Below the pieces are notes generated by a model that ran no database searches, was not told where the DNA came from, and saw only the letters and a program-made list of their open reading frames with translations. A program made the position numbers and the translations under genes. Below, piece by piece: positions 7,417 to 14,931 of a DNA stretch of 17,788 nucleotides (its first letter is position 1; the number at the start of each line of letters is the position of its first letter). This stretch comes from CAZPLZ01 sp964587525 (GTDB lineage: Bacteria; Oederibacteriota; CAKKQC01): NCBI GenBank assembly GCA_964587525.1, contig CAZPLZ010000065.1, forward strand, positions 1 to 17,788, read 5' to 3'.

Positions 7417-8580
7417 TTAGTTAATGCGCGGCACGCGCACCCAGCGCCGCTTTCGTGCTGATATGGACATGGCTTCCAGGACCGCCTGGTTGCGCGTGCT
7501 GTCTAGGAAGTCAGGCGAGAGTGGTTGGTTGTTCGAAAGCCCCGTCAGGAAATCCGCAGCCTGATTCACGAACGTGTGCTCATACCCGATGATGTGTCCC
7601 GGGGGCCACCAGGCATCGATGTACTTGTGGGCGCCAGGCTCCGTCACCAGGATGGTGCGGAATCCCCGCAGGTGCGCTGGATCGGATTCAGAGTAGTACT
7701 GCAACTCGTTCATGCGCTCGAAGTTGAACACGATCGAGCCCCTCGAGCCGTTGATCTCAAACCCCCAGCCGTTCTTCCGGCCCGATGCAAACCGCGTGGC
7801 CTCATACGTGGCCAGCGCCCCATTCGAGAACTTCGCCAGCGCGACCACGGCATCATCCACGGTGACCCTGCCCTTGCCCCTGGCTTTCGTAGCCTTGAGT
7901 CCCCCGGCCATCGCACCGAGCGGACGGGCCTTGATGAACGTCTCCATGTGCGTGCAGACCTCCACCGGCTCGGCGCCCGTGACAAACCGGGTCGCGTCGA
8001 TAATATGCGCGTTGATATCTCCATGCGCCCCGCTGCCGGCAATCTCCTTGCGCAGGCGCCAGATCAGCGGGAATTTCGGGTCCATGATGAAGCTTTGCAA
8101 ATAGACCGCACGGATGTGATAGAGACGCCCGAGGCGCCCCTCTTCCACGATGCGACGCGCGAGCTGAATCGCCGGGATGCGGCGGTAGTTATGCCAGACC
8201 ATGGTCCGAATCCTGGCTTTGCGCGCCGCGGCCAGCATCGTCCTGGCCTCCTTGAGGTTCCTGCCCAACGGCTTCTCGCAGATAATATGCTTCCCAGCTC
8301 TGGCCGCTCCGATAGCGATCTCGGCATGGGTATCATTCGGCGTGGCGATGTCCACCACGTCAATGTCAGGGCGGGAAACCAGCCAGCGCCAGTCGGTCTC
8401 CACACTCTCCCAGCCCCAGTTTTCCGCGAACCCGCGAACCGCCGATTCGTTGCGGCCGCACACCGCCCGCAGAACCGCTTTCACCCCCACATTGAAAAAC
8501 TGATTGACGCGGATCCAGGCGTTGGAGTGGGCCTTCCCCATGAATTTGTACCCGATCATTCCGACCCTGACCTCACTCAT
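7417..8580 (-). CDS. Gfo/Idh/MocA-family NAD(P)-dependent oxidoreductase
   Basis: A 387-residue sugar or cyclitol dehydrogenase. The N-terminal Rossmann domain opens with V-G-M-I-G-Y-K-F-M-G-K-A-H, a variant of the usual G-x-G-x-M-G-x-x-H dinucleotide motif, with Y-K-F where a second Gly is common. The family signature E102-K103-P104 is present, as are catalytic-region residues D188, H192 and D195 in G-D-I-N-A-H-I-I-D. The C-terminal alpha/beta domain binds substrate. The open frame extends upstream to an ATG at 8676, but those 32 residues are low-complexity translation of the intergenic hairpin. The ATG at 8580 has AGGAGG 8 bases upstream and begins directly before the first Rossmann strand, so I start there. 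Substrate is unknown; the TIM-barrel isomerase follows in the same unit. Confidence 0.92.
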   Translation of the reverse strand: MSEVRVGMIGYKFMGKAHSNAWIRVNQFFNVGVKAVLRAVCGRNESAVRGFAENWGWESVETDWRWLVSRPDIDVVDIATPNDTHAEIAIGAARAGKHIICEKPLGRNLKEARTMLAAARKARIRTMVWHNYRRIPAIQLARRIVEEGRLGRLYHIRAVYLQSFIMDPKFPLIWRLRKEIAGSGAHGDINAHIIDATRFVTGAEPVEVCTHMETFIKARPLGAMAGGLKATKARGKGRVTVDDAVVALAKFSNGALATYEATRFASGRKNGWGFEINGSRGSIVFNFERMNELQYYSESDPAHLRGFRTILVTEPGAHKYIDAWWPPGHIIGYEHTFVNQAADFLTGLSNNQPLSPDFLDSTRNQAVLEAMSISARKRRWVRVPRIN

Positions 8581-8694
8581 CGCTTCAACCTCCTCTCCTC
8601 GATCTTCTCTTTTTCCGGACTCACCTGATCCCCCTCTCCCCTTTCGGGGAGATGGGAAAAACACGTTGCGTATCATAGCCTAAGATAGAGACCA
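8581..8694. other. Divergent intergenic region with GC-rich inverted repeat
   Basis: This 114 bp stretch separates the minus-strand oxidoreductase/isomerase pair from the plus-strand SIS-led unit and must hold both promoters unless they lie inside genes. It contains a stem of TCTCCCC (8635-8641) and GGGGAGA (8646-8652) around a TTTC loop. The stem extends through one mismatch by CCC (8631-8633) and GGG (8654-8656). The sequence resembles a widespread bacterial intergenic palindrome of the type CCCTCTCCCC-loop-GGGGAGAGGG. TATCAT (8671-8676) and TAAGAT (8681-8686) are -10-like on the plus strand, but I find no well-spaced -35 element. Confidence 0.55.
8589..8594 (-). promoter_or_regulatory. Shine-Dalgarno AGGAGG deciding the start of the Gfo/Idh oxidoreductase
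   Basis: A consensus AGGAGG on the minus strand, 8 bases upstream of the ATG at 8580. It supports this start over the in-frame ATG at 8676. Confidence 0.85.
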
Positions 8695-9747
8695 ATGGCC
8701 ATCAGCGCTTTCGAGCATGAAGTGATGACCCAGCCGCAGGCTCTGGAGCGGATCCTCACGGCCTATGCCGGGCCGGATTCTCCGCTCAGCAGGCTGGATC
8801 CGCTCCTGAAGACCGTCAAGGTGCCTTCCATGATGTTCCTCGGCATGGGTAGCTCCCTCTTCGCCTCGTACCCGGCCATGTACATGCTGGCGCTGCGCGG
8901 CCTGCCGGCATACTCTGTGGACGCGAGTGAATATTTGTATTACCGGCTTGATCGTCCGCAGGGAGGATTCCTGCCAGTTTTGATCTCTCAATCAGGGGAG
9001 AGTCCGGAAATCAAGAAAATTATTGAAGGATTCGGCGGCCACCAGCCCTACATCGCGATCACCAATAACGAACAGAGCGCCCTGGCCAAATCTGCCGCCG
9101 CCGTTCTCCCGATCATGGGTGGTGAAGAAAAGAGCACCACCAACAAGACGTATACCAATACCCTGGCCGTGGCTACCCTCCTGGCCGCCCGCCTGGCCAA
9201 CCTGAACCTCCAGGAACTCATCGCGGCTATGCGTCCGCTGCCGGAGGCCATGTCCAGTCTGCTAAATGGCTGGCGGAACCGGGTCGCGCTGTTCGCAAAC
9301 TTTCTTGCCAATCCGGGGCACGTAGACCTGATCGGGCGGGGCCCCTCACTAGCCACTGTATGCCAGGGATCGCTGATTTTTCGGGAACTGGCTCACATCA
9401 AGTGCGCGCCGTTGAACTCCGGCCTCTTCCGCCACGGGCTCATCCCCAGCATGAAGGACGGTGGAGCATTGATCGCCTTCGCTCCAGCCGGGGTTACTGA
9501 TCATCTCACCATCAGCCTAGCCGACGAGGTCGTTGAGAAGGGCGGACGGGTCATCCTCGTGACCAACCGGGACATTCCTCCTGGCCCCAGGAAACTGGTG
9601 TACCGCCTCCCCAATCTGGAGGGCGTCTTCGAACTTCAGATGCCGATCCTGGAAATCCTGCTGATCGAGCTCCTGGGCATCCTCTTCGCCGAGCGCCGCG
9701 GGATGGAGCCCGGGGAAGGGATCACGAAAATCACTCCAAAAGAGTGA
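8695..9747 (+). CDS. SIS-domain sugar isomerase related to the GlmS isomerase half (GlmS/AgaS/FrlB type)
   Basis: A 350-residue protein with two SIS domains (~40-180 and ~200-335) and no glutaminase domain. The first holds G-M-G-S-S (50-54) and the phosphosugar-binding S-Q-S-G-E-S (98-103). The second holds G-R-G-P-S (214-218). By alignment of motifs with E. coli GlmS, E231 in F-R-E corresponds to the isomerising Glu488 and H247 in F-R-H-G to the ring-opening His504. The C-terminal I-T-K345-I-T resembles the tail around Lys603. The chemistry is therefore probably amino- or keto-sugar phosphate isomerisation or deamination, using free ammonia or a preformed imine or amine. An in-frame TAG nine bases upstream makes ATG 8695 the only reasonable start. 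It leads a closely packed plus-strand unit, with the SDR starting 4 bp after its stop. Confidence 0.87.
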   Translation: MAISAFEHEVMTQPQALERILTAYAGPDSPLSRLDPLLKTVKVPSMMFLGMGSSLFASYPAMYMLALRGLPAYSVDASEYLYYRLDRPQGGFLPVLISQSGESPEIKKIIEGFGGHQPYIAITNNEQSALAKSAAAVLPIMGGEEKSTTNKTYTNTLAVATLLAARLANLNLQELIAAMRPLPEAMSSLLNGWRNRVALFANFLANPGHVDLIGRGPSLATVCQGSLIFRELAHIKCAPLNSGLFRHGLIPSMKDGGALIAFAPAGVTDHLTISLADEVVEKGGRVILVTNRDIPPGPRKLVYRLPNLEGVFELQMPILEILLIELLGILFAERRGMEPGEGITKITPKE

Positions 9748-9751
9748 TGCG

Positions 9752-10510
9752 ATGAATGACCGGGTGGTTGTCATCACTGGCGGAGGAGCGGGAATTGGAA
9801 AAGCCTGCGCGCTGCGGTTTGTCCAGGAAGGATGGCGGGTCGTCATCACCGACGTCTCCCCGGAAGACGGTCGGAAAACCCATGATCAGATTCAAGCCCA
9901 GGGTGGCACTGCCATCTTCTGTGAAGGTAACGTCGCGAATGAAGCTCACTGCCAGGCATTTGCCAAAGCAGCCGTGGACACCTGGGGCCGCATCGACGCG
10001 CTGGTGGCCAACGCCGGCGCCAGGGTCTACAGCAGTATTCTGGAGGCCACCGAGCAAGACTGGGAGACGATCCTGGGAGTCAACCTCAAGGGCGTGGCCT
10101 ATTCCTGCAAGGCGGCCCTGCCAGCAATGATCCGGCAACAGGCAGGCGCCATCGTGATCATCTCCTCTGCCAACGCTCAGATAGGCAGAGCCGCCATGCC
10201 GCTATACGACGCCACCAAGGCTGCGGTGCTCTCGCTCACTCGCAGCCTGGCCGTAGCCCATGGCAAGGACGGAATCCGCGTGAACGCAGTCTGTCCCGGA
10301 TTCACCGTCACGGATTTTCACGAGCGGGCCGCTGCCAAAAAGGGCACGTCCCCGCAGGAACTCCGAGCGCAAAGCGCTGGCTACGCCCTGCTGGGGAAAC
10401 CAGCCGAGCCGGCCCAGATCAGCTCCGCCGTATACTTCCTGGCCAGCGAGGATGCCTCAAACATAACCGGTCAGTCCCTGTTCGTGGATGGCGGCCTTTC
10501 TATAACATAA
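9752..10510 (+). CDS. Short-chain dehydrogenase/reductase (classical SDR)
   Basis: A 252-residue classical SDR. The cofactor motif is T9-G-G-G-A-G-I-G16, D34 at the end of strand 2 favours NAD(H) over NADP(H), and N87-A-G is the structural motif. The catalytic set is S139, Y152 and K156 in L-Y-D-A-T-K. The C-terminus shows the family's I-T-G-Q-x-L-x-V-D-G-G ending. It probably oxidises or reduces a sugar, polyol or acyl carbonyl; the substrate is not shown by the sequence. It starts 4 bp after the SIS gene stop and ends 15 bp before the glycosidase, so it is almost certainly cotranscribed with them. No signal peptide is present. Confidence 0.93.
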   Translation: MNDRVVVITGGGAGIGKACALRFVQEGWRVVITDVSPEDGRKTHDQIQAQGGTAIFCEGNVANEAHCQAFAKAAVDTWGRIDALVANAGARVYSSILEATEQDWETILGVNLKGVAYSCKAALPAMIRQQAGAIVIISSANAQIGRAAMPLYDATKAAVLSLTRSLAVAHGKDGIRVNAVCPGFTVTDFHERAAAKKGTSPQELRAQSAGYALLGKPAEPAQISSAVYFLASEDASNITGQSLFVDGGLSIT

Positions 10511-10525
10511 ACCCAGGCGAAAACG

Positions 10526-12850
10526 ATGCACGCAAGGCATCGCTCCATTCTTTTCCTCACCTCTATCGTCGCCTCTCTCCCTTCTTCTGCTTTCTCGACT
10601 CCCGCCGCCATACGAGTTGATCCCACCCAGGTCCTCCGCACCATGGACCGAGGAAAGCTCATAGGAACGAACATCGCTGTCTGGAACAGCCAGAACGTTT
10701 TGGAAAACAAGGAACTCTTGGATTGGTTTGACCAGTGGAGGCCTGGGATCGTCCGGATGCCTGGAGGGAGCACCTCCGACCGGCTCTATTGGAACGGCCA
10801 TGGGGTACGCCAAGGAGACCAAATCGATGCCTCCAAGCTCAAGGACGGGTTCTGGGAGATCGACTACTCCGCGTACGCTCCGCTCTTCATGCTCAATCCG
10901 GACCGTTCAATCCAAACTCCCTGGTTCGGCAACGTGGACATCAAAACCCTTCACGAATTTATCTGTGGGCTTCCCCATGCCCAAACTCTGGTCACCGTCA
11001 ATGCGGGCACTGGCAGGGCCAGGGATGCCGCCGAGTGGGTTCAATGGGCCAATAAAAAACAGGAATACGGTGTTGAGTACTGGGAAATCGGCAACGAACT
11101 CGAGGGACACTGGGAAGCTGGACACACCCTGCCTGACGGGCGTGAGCTGACGGCTGAGATGTACGCCCAGCGCTTCGCAAAGTTCTCTAAAGCGATGAAA
11201 AAAGCTGATATGAACATTAAAATCGGAGGGGCGGCAGGAGGGTCCTCCAAGGGCGGGTTTGCCGAAGCGATGCTGAAAATCTCTGGCAAACACGTGGATT
11301 TCGTCTCGTTCCACACCTACCCCACCGCTGACAACCGGGAAGACGAACCCAAAATGTTTTCCCGCATTGTCGAGCTTGGCGCGGAAATCCAACGGATCCG
11401 GGAATGGATCCGCCGGTATCAACCTCAAAGAGCGTCACAGATCGAGATCGGAATCACTGAATGGAATTGCAAACTTCACGCGGACCGGTACACCTCGGAC
11501 CTGTTCAGCGCACTGTGGTCATGCCTCTGGATCGGCGAGATGATGAAGACCGGCGTGGACTTCGCCACCCAGTGGGATGCCTTCACTCAGGGCAAGGATA
11601 GGGAAGGCGGCCACGCCCTCATCCTGCCGGACCCGCTGACCCGCAAGAGCCAGTACTGGGCCATGTGGCTCTGGCGCAACCACATGGCCGACACATTGGT
11701 GCACGCAACCGTAGAAGGCGCGGATCAACTTTCGGTCGTGGCCACGAAATCCGCCGACCTGCTGTTCGTTATGGTGGTCAACCGGTCCCGGACCGAGTCC
11801 GTGAAGGCCAGGATCGACCCAATAAACCTCAAGCTTCCTGAAACGATCGAGATCATACGCCTCACCCACGGGGAGTACTTCTGGAACAATCTAACGAAGC
11901 GGGCAGACTGGAATTCCGGCCCCCAAGCCTTGCCCATGCAGCCAGGCAAGACCCAATCCCTAACGTTCCCTCCATTTTCAATAACGGTGGTCAGGATTCC
12001 GTTGCACGACAAAGCAGGACCTGAATTCGTGTTGCGCAAACCTGACAAGAGCGTTCACATCGAGCGGGAGCTCCGCATCCTGATTCCCAAGAGCGCGTCG
12101 GCCGATACTCCGGTTGAGGGCTGGGTTCGAGCTTACGTGAAAGGAACCGACAAACCGTACAGTTCTCCATATGTTTCTCCCGGCAACGCAGCGCTCACGG
12201 TGGTGGGAGCCGGCACGTTAGACCGGGCCGAAGTGCGCCTGAACGAGGCCGCGGGGCGTTTCTTCCTGACTCCCTCGGCTCCCGGAAAAGTAAAGGTGCT
12301 GGCGAAGGCGAAGGGAACGGCCGCTTCCGCTACCATCGAGTTCAAACCCATCAAAGAGCGACCCTTCGTCGTCTGGGACTTCGAGGTGGAGACGCTGGGC
12401 GAGGGTTACGCATCCCATTGGCCGCTTGCCACCGATCAAAACGTGAAATCCAACCGGAGAGTGGTGCGGATTGACCTGCCCGGTGTGGTTCCCAGCGAGA
12501 AAACCAGAGAGATACTGAAGATATCTGATTTCCCGCCCAAAGAGGAATTGGATCGTACGCGGATCGGAGGCGTGGTCTTCGATCTTCTCGTTCCAGAAAC
12601 ATTTAAGTGCGCCGACCCTCAGGGCGGGATCGACATCATCATGCAAAGTCATGGCAACTACTGGATGATGCTGGGGAAAATTAACTTTTCAGAGGCAAAA
12701 GGCACATGGAAGACTTTCACCGTCAGAGCGGAGAACCCGGATCACCGCAAGGTCATGGGCGAAGCCTTCAGCCTCTGGTTCGTGCTCTCGACGAACCAGC
12801 CAGCCAAAGGCCCCCTCTACCTCGATCGCATCGGATTCCTCCTACGGTAA
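10526..12850 (+). CDS. Secreted clan GH-A glycoside hydrolase, GH51-like, with extra C-terminal beta domains
   Basis: A 774-residue exported protein. Residues 1-~25 form a Sec signal peptide (R-H-R-S, then a hydrophobic I-L-F-L-T-S-I-V-A core). The TIM barrel spans ~35-390, with a predicted acid/base E191 in W-E-I-G-N-E-L-E-G and nucleophile E312 in I-G-I-T-E-W-N. Both sit at the ends of barrel strands 4 and 7, as in clan GH-A. The spacing of 121 residues and the W-E-I-G-N-E motif resemble alpha-L-arabinofuranosidases of GH51, though GH39, GH79 or GH30 relatives are possible. A beta domain typical of these enzymes follows to ~495. Residues ~500-610 look like an Ig-like beta domain. Residues ~612-774 resemble a jelly-roll carbohydrate-binding domain, starting F-V-V-W-D-F-E and ending L-Y-L-D-R-I-G-F. 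The substrate is unproven. It sits between the SDR and the aminotransferase. Confidence 0.82.
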   Translation: MHARHRSILFLTSIVASLPSSAFSTPAAIRVDPTQVLRTMDRGKLIGTNIAVWNSQNVLENKELLDWFDQWRPGIVRMPGGSTSDRLYWNGHGVRQGDQIDASKLKDGFWEIDYSAYAPLFMLNPDRSIQTPWFGNVDIKTLHEFICGLPHAQTLVTVNAGTGRARDAAEWVQWANKKQEYGVEYWEIGNELEGHWEAGHTLPDGRELTAEMYAQRFAKFSKAMKKADMNIKIGGAAGGSSKGGFAEAMLKISGKHVDFVSFHTYPTADNREDEPKMFSRIVELGAEIQRIREWIRRYQPQRASQIEIGITEWNCKLHADRYTSDLFSALWSCLWIGEMMKTGVDFATQWDAFTQGKDREGGHALILPDPLTRKSQYWAMWLWRNHMADTLVHATVEGADQLSVVATKSADLLFVMVVNRSRTESVKARIDPINLKLPETIEIIRLTHGEYFWNNLTKRADWNSGPQALPMQPGKTQSLTFPPFSITVVRIPLHDKAGPEFVLRKPDKSVHIERELRILIPKSASADTPVEGWVRAYVKGTDKPYSSPYVSPGNAALTVVGAGTLDRAEVRLNEAAGRFFLTPSAPGKVKVLAKAKGTAASATIEFKPIKERPFVVWDFEVETLGEGYASHWPLATDQNVKSNRRVVRIDLPGVVPSEKTREILKISDFPPKEELDRTRIGGVVFDLLVPETFKCADPQGGIDIIMQSHGNYWMMLGKINFSEAKGTWKTFTVRAENPDHRKVMGEAFSLWFVLSTNQPAKGPLYLDRIGFLLR

Positions 12851-12857
12851 GCTACTG

Positions 12858-14153
12858 ATGACGAATCCGCACATCAAGAAACTAGCGCTTCTCGGAGGGA
12901 AGCCTCTCGGCGCGCCCAAGCCGCCTCGCTATCCACAGATCACGAGCCAGGGCATCCGGTGGGCTACAGAGCTACTGAAAAGCGGCGCGACAGTGGGCCT
13001 GGGCCGCTCTCACCCGGTGATCAAAAAAGCCGAACGCGCCATCAGCCGCTATCACCAGGGCCTCTGGGCTTTCGCCACGTCGAGCGGACATGCCGCCCTG
13101 CACACCGCTTTGATGGGGCTAGAGATCGGCCCAGGCGGTGAGGTCATTACCACCCCATATACGTGGGGCGCCTCGATATCTTGCATCCTGCATACGGGGG
13201 CCATCCCGGTGTTCGTGGATGTCGATCCGGTGACCGGCCTGCTCGACCCGGGCTGCATTGAGCCAGCGATCAGCCGGCGCACCAAAGCGATCCTGGTGGT
13301 GCATATCTATGGCCAGCCAGCCGATATGAAAACGATTAATCGCATTGCCAACCGGCGCAAACTGCGCGTCATTGAGGATGGCAGTCAGGCGCATGGCGCC
13401 ACGATCAACGGGAAAACGGTCGGCAATTTCTCCGATGCAGCAGGATTTTCGTGCATGGGGGGAAAACTCCTGGCCACGGCGGAAGCCGGCTACATGGTCA
13501 CACCGCATAAAGATGTGTACTGGAAAGGCGTAATGATGTGCCAGCACCACGGCCGGGCAGGCGATCCCGGGTTCCCGAACGCGCTAAAGCCTTATGTGGA
13601 TTCCCTGGTGTTTACTTACCGGCTCTCTCCGGTCATCGCCTGTCTGTTGCCGGGCCAGCTTGCGAAACTCAATCGCGAAGTGCGTGCTCGCCGGCAAAAC
13701 GTCGCTCGCTTGCGCAACTTGATGAAAGGCAGCCGGTTGTTCACCTTTCCCCATTACGCCAGCGGGATCAAACCCTCCTACCACATGCTCACCATGAACT
13801 GCGAGACTGAATGGGCCGGCATCTCACGCGACGTCATCCTCGAAGCGCTCTCGGAGGAAGGGCTTCACTGCTCTCCCTACCTGCCCTCACCGATTACGAC
13901 TTGGCGAAGGCTCCAATGGCGGAACTACCGGGGTCCGGTGCCCTTTTGGATGGATTCGCTGCGACGCGCAAAAACTGATTACGCCTCGCTTAAATTACCA
14001 AACTGCGAGTACAAGATCGCCCATGAGGTGCAACTGGGTTGGAATTGGGTCCGCGACGATCCTGCCGCCATGCGCAAGATCGCCGCCATTTTCGAAAAAG
14101 TCGAGAGCAATCTTCCGGATCTCAAAGCGTACGCCCATCGGCATGGACAGTAG
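12858..14153 (+). CDS. DegT/DnrJ/EryC1/StrS-family PLP-dependent aminotransferase
   Basis: A 431-residue fold type I aminotransferase that puts an amino group on, or removes one from, a keto-sugar or keto-cyclitol. It begins with the family's L-A-L-L-G-G-K-P lead. D174 in V-I-E-D-G-S-Q-A-H-G contacts the PLP ring nitrogen, S198 contacts the phosphate region, and K203 in M-G-G-K is the predicted Schiff-base lysine. The G-G-K context resembles the AHBA-synthase-like subgroup more than the usual P-x-K-N form. The normally glycine-rich segment after it (G-E-G-G) reads A-E-A-G, a mild departure. It starts 7 bp after the glycosidase stop without a clear Shine-Dalgarno, which favours coupled translation. 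Its stop overlaps the start of the next gene by 11 bp. Confidence 0.9.
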   Translation: MTNPHIKKLALLGGKPLGAPKPPRYPQITSQGIRWATELLKSGATVGLGRSHPVIKKAERAISRYHQGLWAFATSSGHAALHTALMGLEIGPGGEVITTPYTWGASISCILHTGAIPVFVDVDPVTGLLDPGCIEPAISRRTKAILVVHIYGQPADMKTINRIANRRKLRVIEDGSQAHGATINGKTVGNFSDAAGFSCMGGKLLATAEAGYMVTPHKDVYWKGVMMCQHHGRAGDPGFPNALKPYVDSLVFTYRLSPVIACLLPGQLAKLNREVRARRQNVARLRNLMKGSRLFTFPHYASGIKPSYHMLTMNCETEWAGISRDVILEALSEEGLHCSPYLPSPITTWRRLQWRNYRGPVPFWMDSLRRAKTDYASLKLPNCEYKIAHEVQLGWNWVRDDPAAMRKIAAIFEKVESNLPDLKAYAHRHGQ

Positions 14154-14931
14154 AGTGTGCCTTGCTGCACTGGGGTTAGTCTTCACGGTCGTTCTACAAA
14201 CGCCCAGGGCTTGCGCCGATGGCATCTGCGTGTCCAGCATCACTGGGAATGCGACTGAGGCGACCTCGCCGTTTCTCTTTCCGAACTGGAAGGTTGCGCA
14301 TGTGGACACCTATGACGTATGGCTCTGCGCCACCAGCATTTGTACGTGGGATACAACGGAGACCTTCAGGGGACTGACGATTCAAAACTACGGGACGGCC
14401 ACCAGCAGCGACCTCAATGCGGTGTATTTTTACATCTTATGTGGTTCGGGTGGCAGTAAGGTCGACTATGGCCCGATTTCCATGACCTACGCCGGGGTCT
14501 GGAGCGGCTCCCCGGTCTGGACTTGGGCAGGTATCACGCCCGATGTGTCTGGATGTGCGGTCAGTCCTGCATTCTCGATCCCCTTGCGGCTCTACGTGGA
14601 TGTTGATGACTGCCCCACCGCCGGCGCGACCGTATCGCTCGGTGTGCGGTCGGATCCGATTTTAAATCCTGCCATTCCAGGGGGATTAACCGATGAACAC
14701 ACCGCCTCCAACAACTGTAGTGCCCCCGCGGAGCCTGTGATCAACTCGAACCCAAAAGTCATCACGTATGTGGCCAAAACGAAAGACCGCAACACGGCGG
14801 CTCCTGGTGACACCATCAACTACACCATCTGGTATGGTCGCCCGGGCACGACATCGTTGTCATCCATACACAATCCTGGAAACACTCTCCGCGTTTACTC
14901 ATTGGAACGGAACCGCCAGCCCAGCTCCTGA
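14143..14931 (+). CDS. Large exported DUF11/Ig-like surface protein, N-terminal part (frame broken near 14869)
   Basis: The ATG at 14143 starts a Sec signal peptide (residues 1-25, hydrophobic core 7-18, cleavage predicted after A-C-A). It overlaps the aminotransferase stop by 11 bp; in-frame sequence further upstream is shadow translation of that gene. After the signal peptide comes a beta-rich extracellular region to about residue 200. A DUF11-type repeat then begins with A-P-G-D-T-I-N-Y-T-I-W-Y. Up to residue 242 (S-L-S-S-I, ending at 14868) the sequence is normal for that repeat. After this the frame yields unrelated residues and a TGA at 14929-14931, while the expected continuation (T-I-L-E-T-L, then P-A-P-D-P-G-W-D-P-D) is in the next frame. 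I treat this and the following entry as one protein of at least 1,215 residues. Confidence 0.75.
   Translation: MDSRVCLAALGLVFTVVLQTPRACADGICVSSITGNATEATSPFLFPNWKVAHVDTYDVWLCATSICTWDTTETFRGLTIQNYGTATSSDLNAVYFYILCGSGGSKVDYGPISMTYAGVWSGSPVWTWAGITPDVSGCAVSPAFSIPLRLYVDVDDCPTAGATVSLGVRSDPILNPAIPGGLTDEHTASNNCSAPAEPVINSNPKVITYVAKTKDRNTAAPGDTINYTIWYGRPGTTSLSSIHNPGNTLRVYSLERNRQPSS

Noticed and set aside
7525..8628. 367-codon open frame on the plus strand opposite the Gfo/Idh gene
   Set aside because: Same codon-register shadow effect; no recognisable protein features, and the opposite strand carries an unmistakable oxidoreductase.
8581..8676. N-terminal extension of the Gfo/Idh oxidoreductase from the ATG at 8676
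   Set aside because: The 32 residues are Gly/Arg/Glu-rich translation of the intergenic palindrome, and a perfect Shine-Dalgarno precedes the ATG at 8580.
14023..14142. Earlier start at 14023 for the surface protein
   Set aside because: This stretch is an out-of-frame reading of the aminotransferase C-terminus. The ATG at 14143 begins a proper signal peptide.
14855..14931. Programmed +1 frameshift
   Set aside because: Not asserted: no recognisable slippery sequence, in-frame stop at the shift point or stimulator of known type is visible, so mutation or sequence error is the simpler reading.
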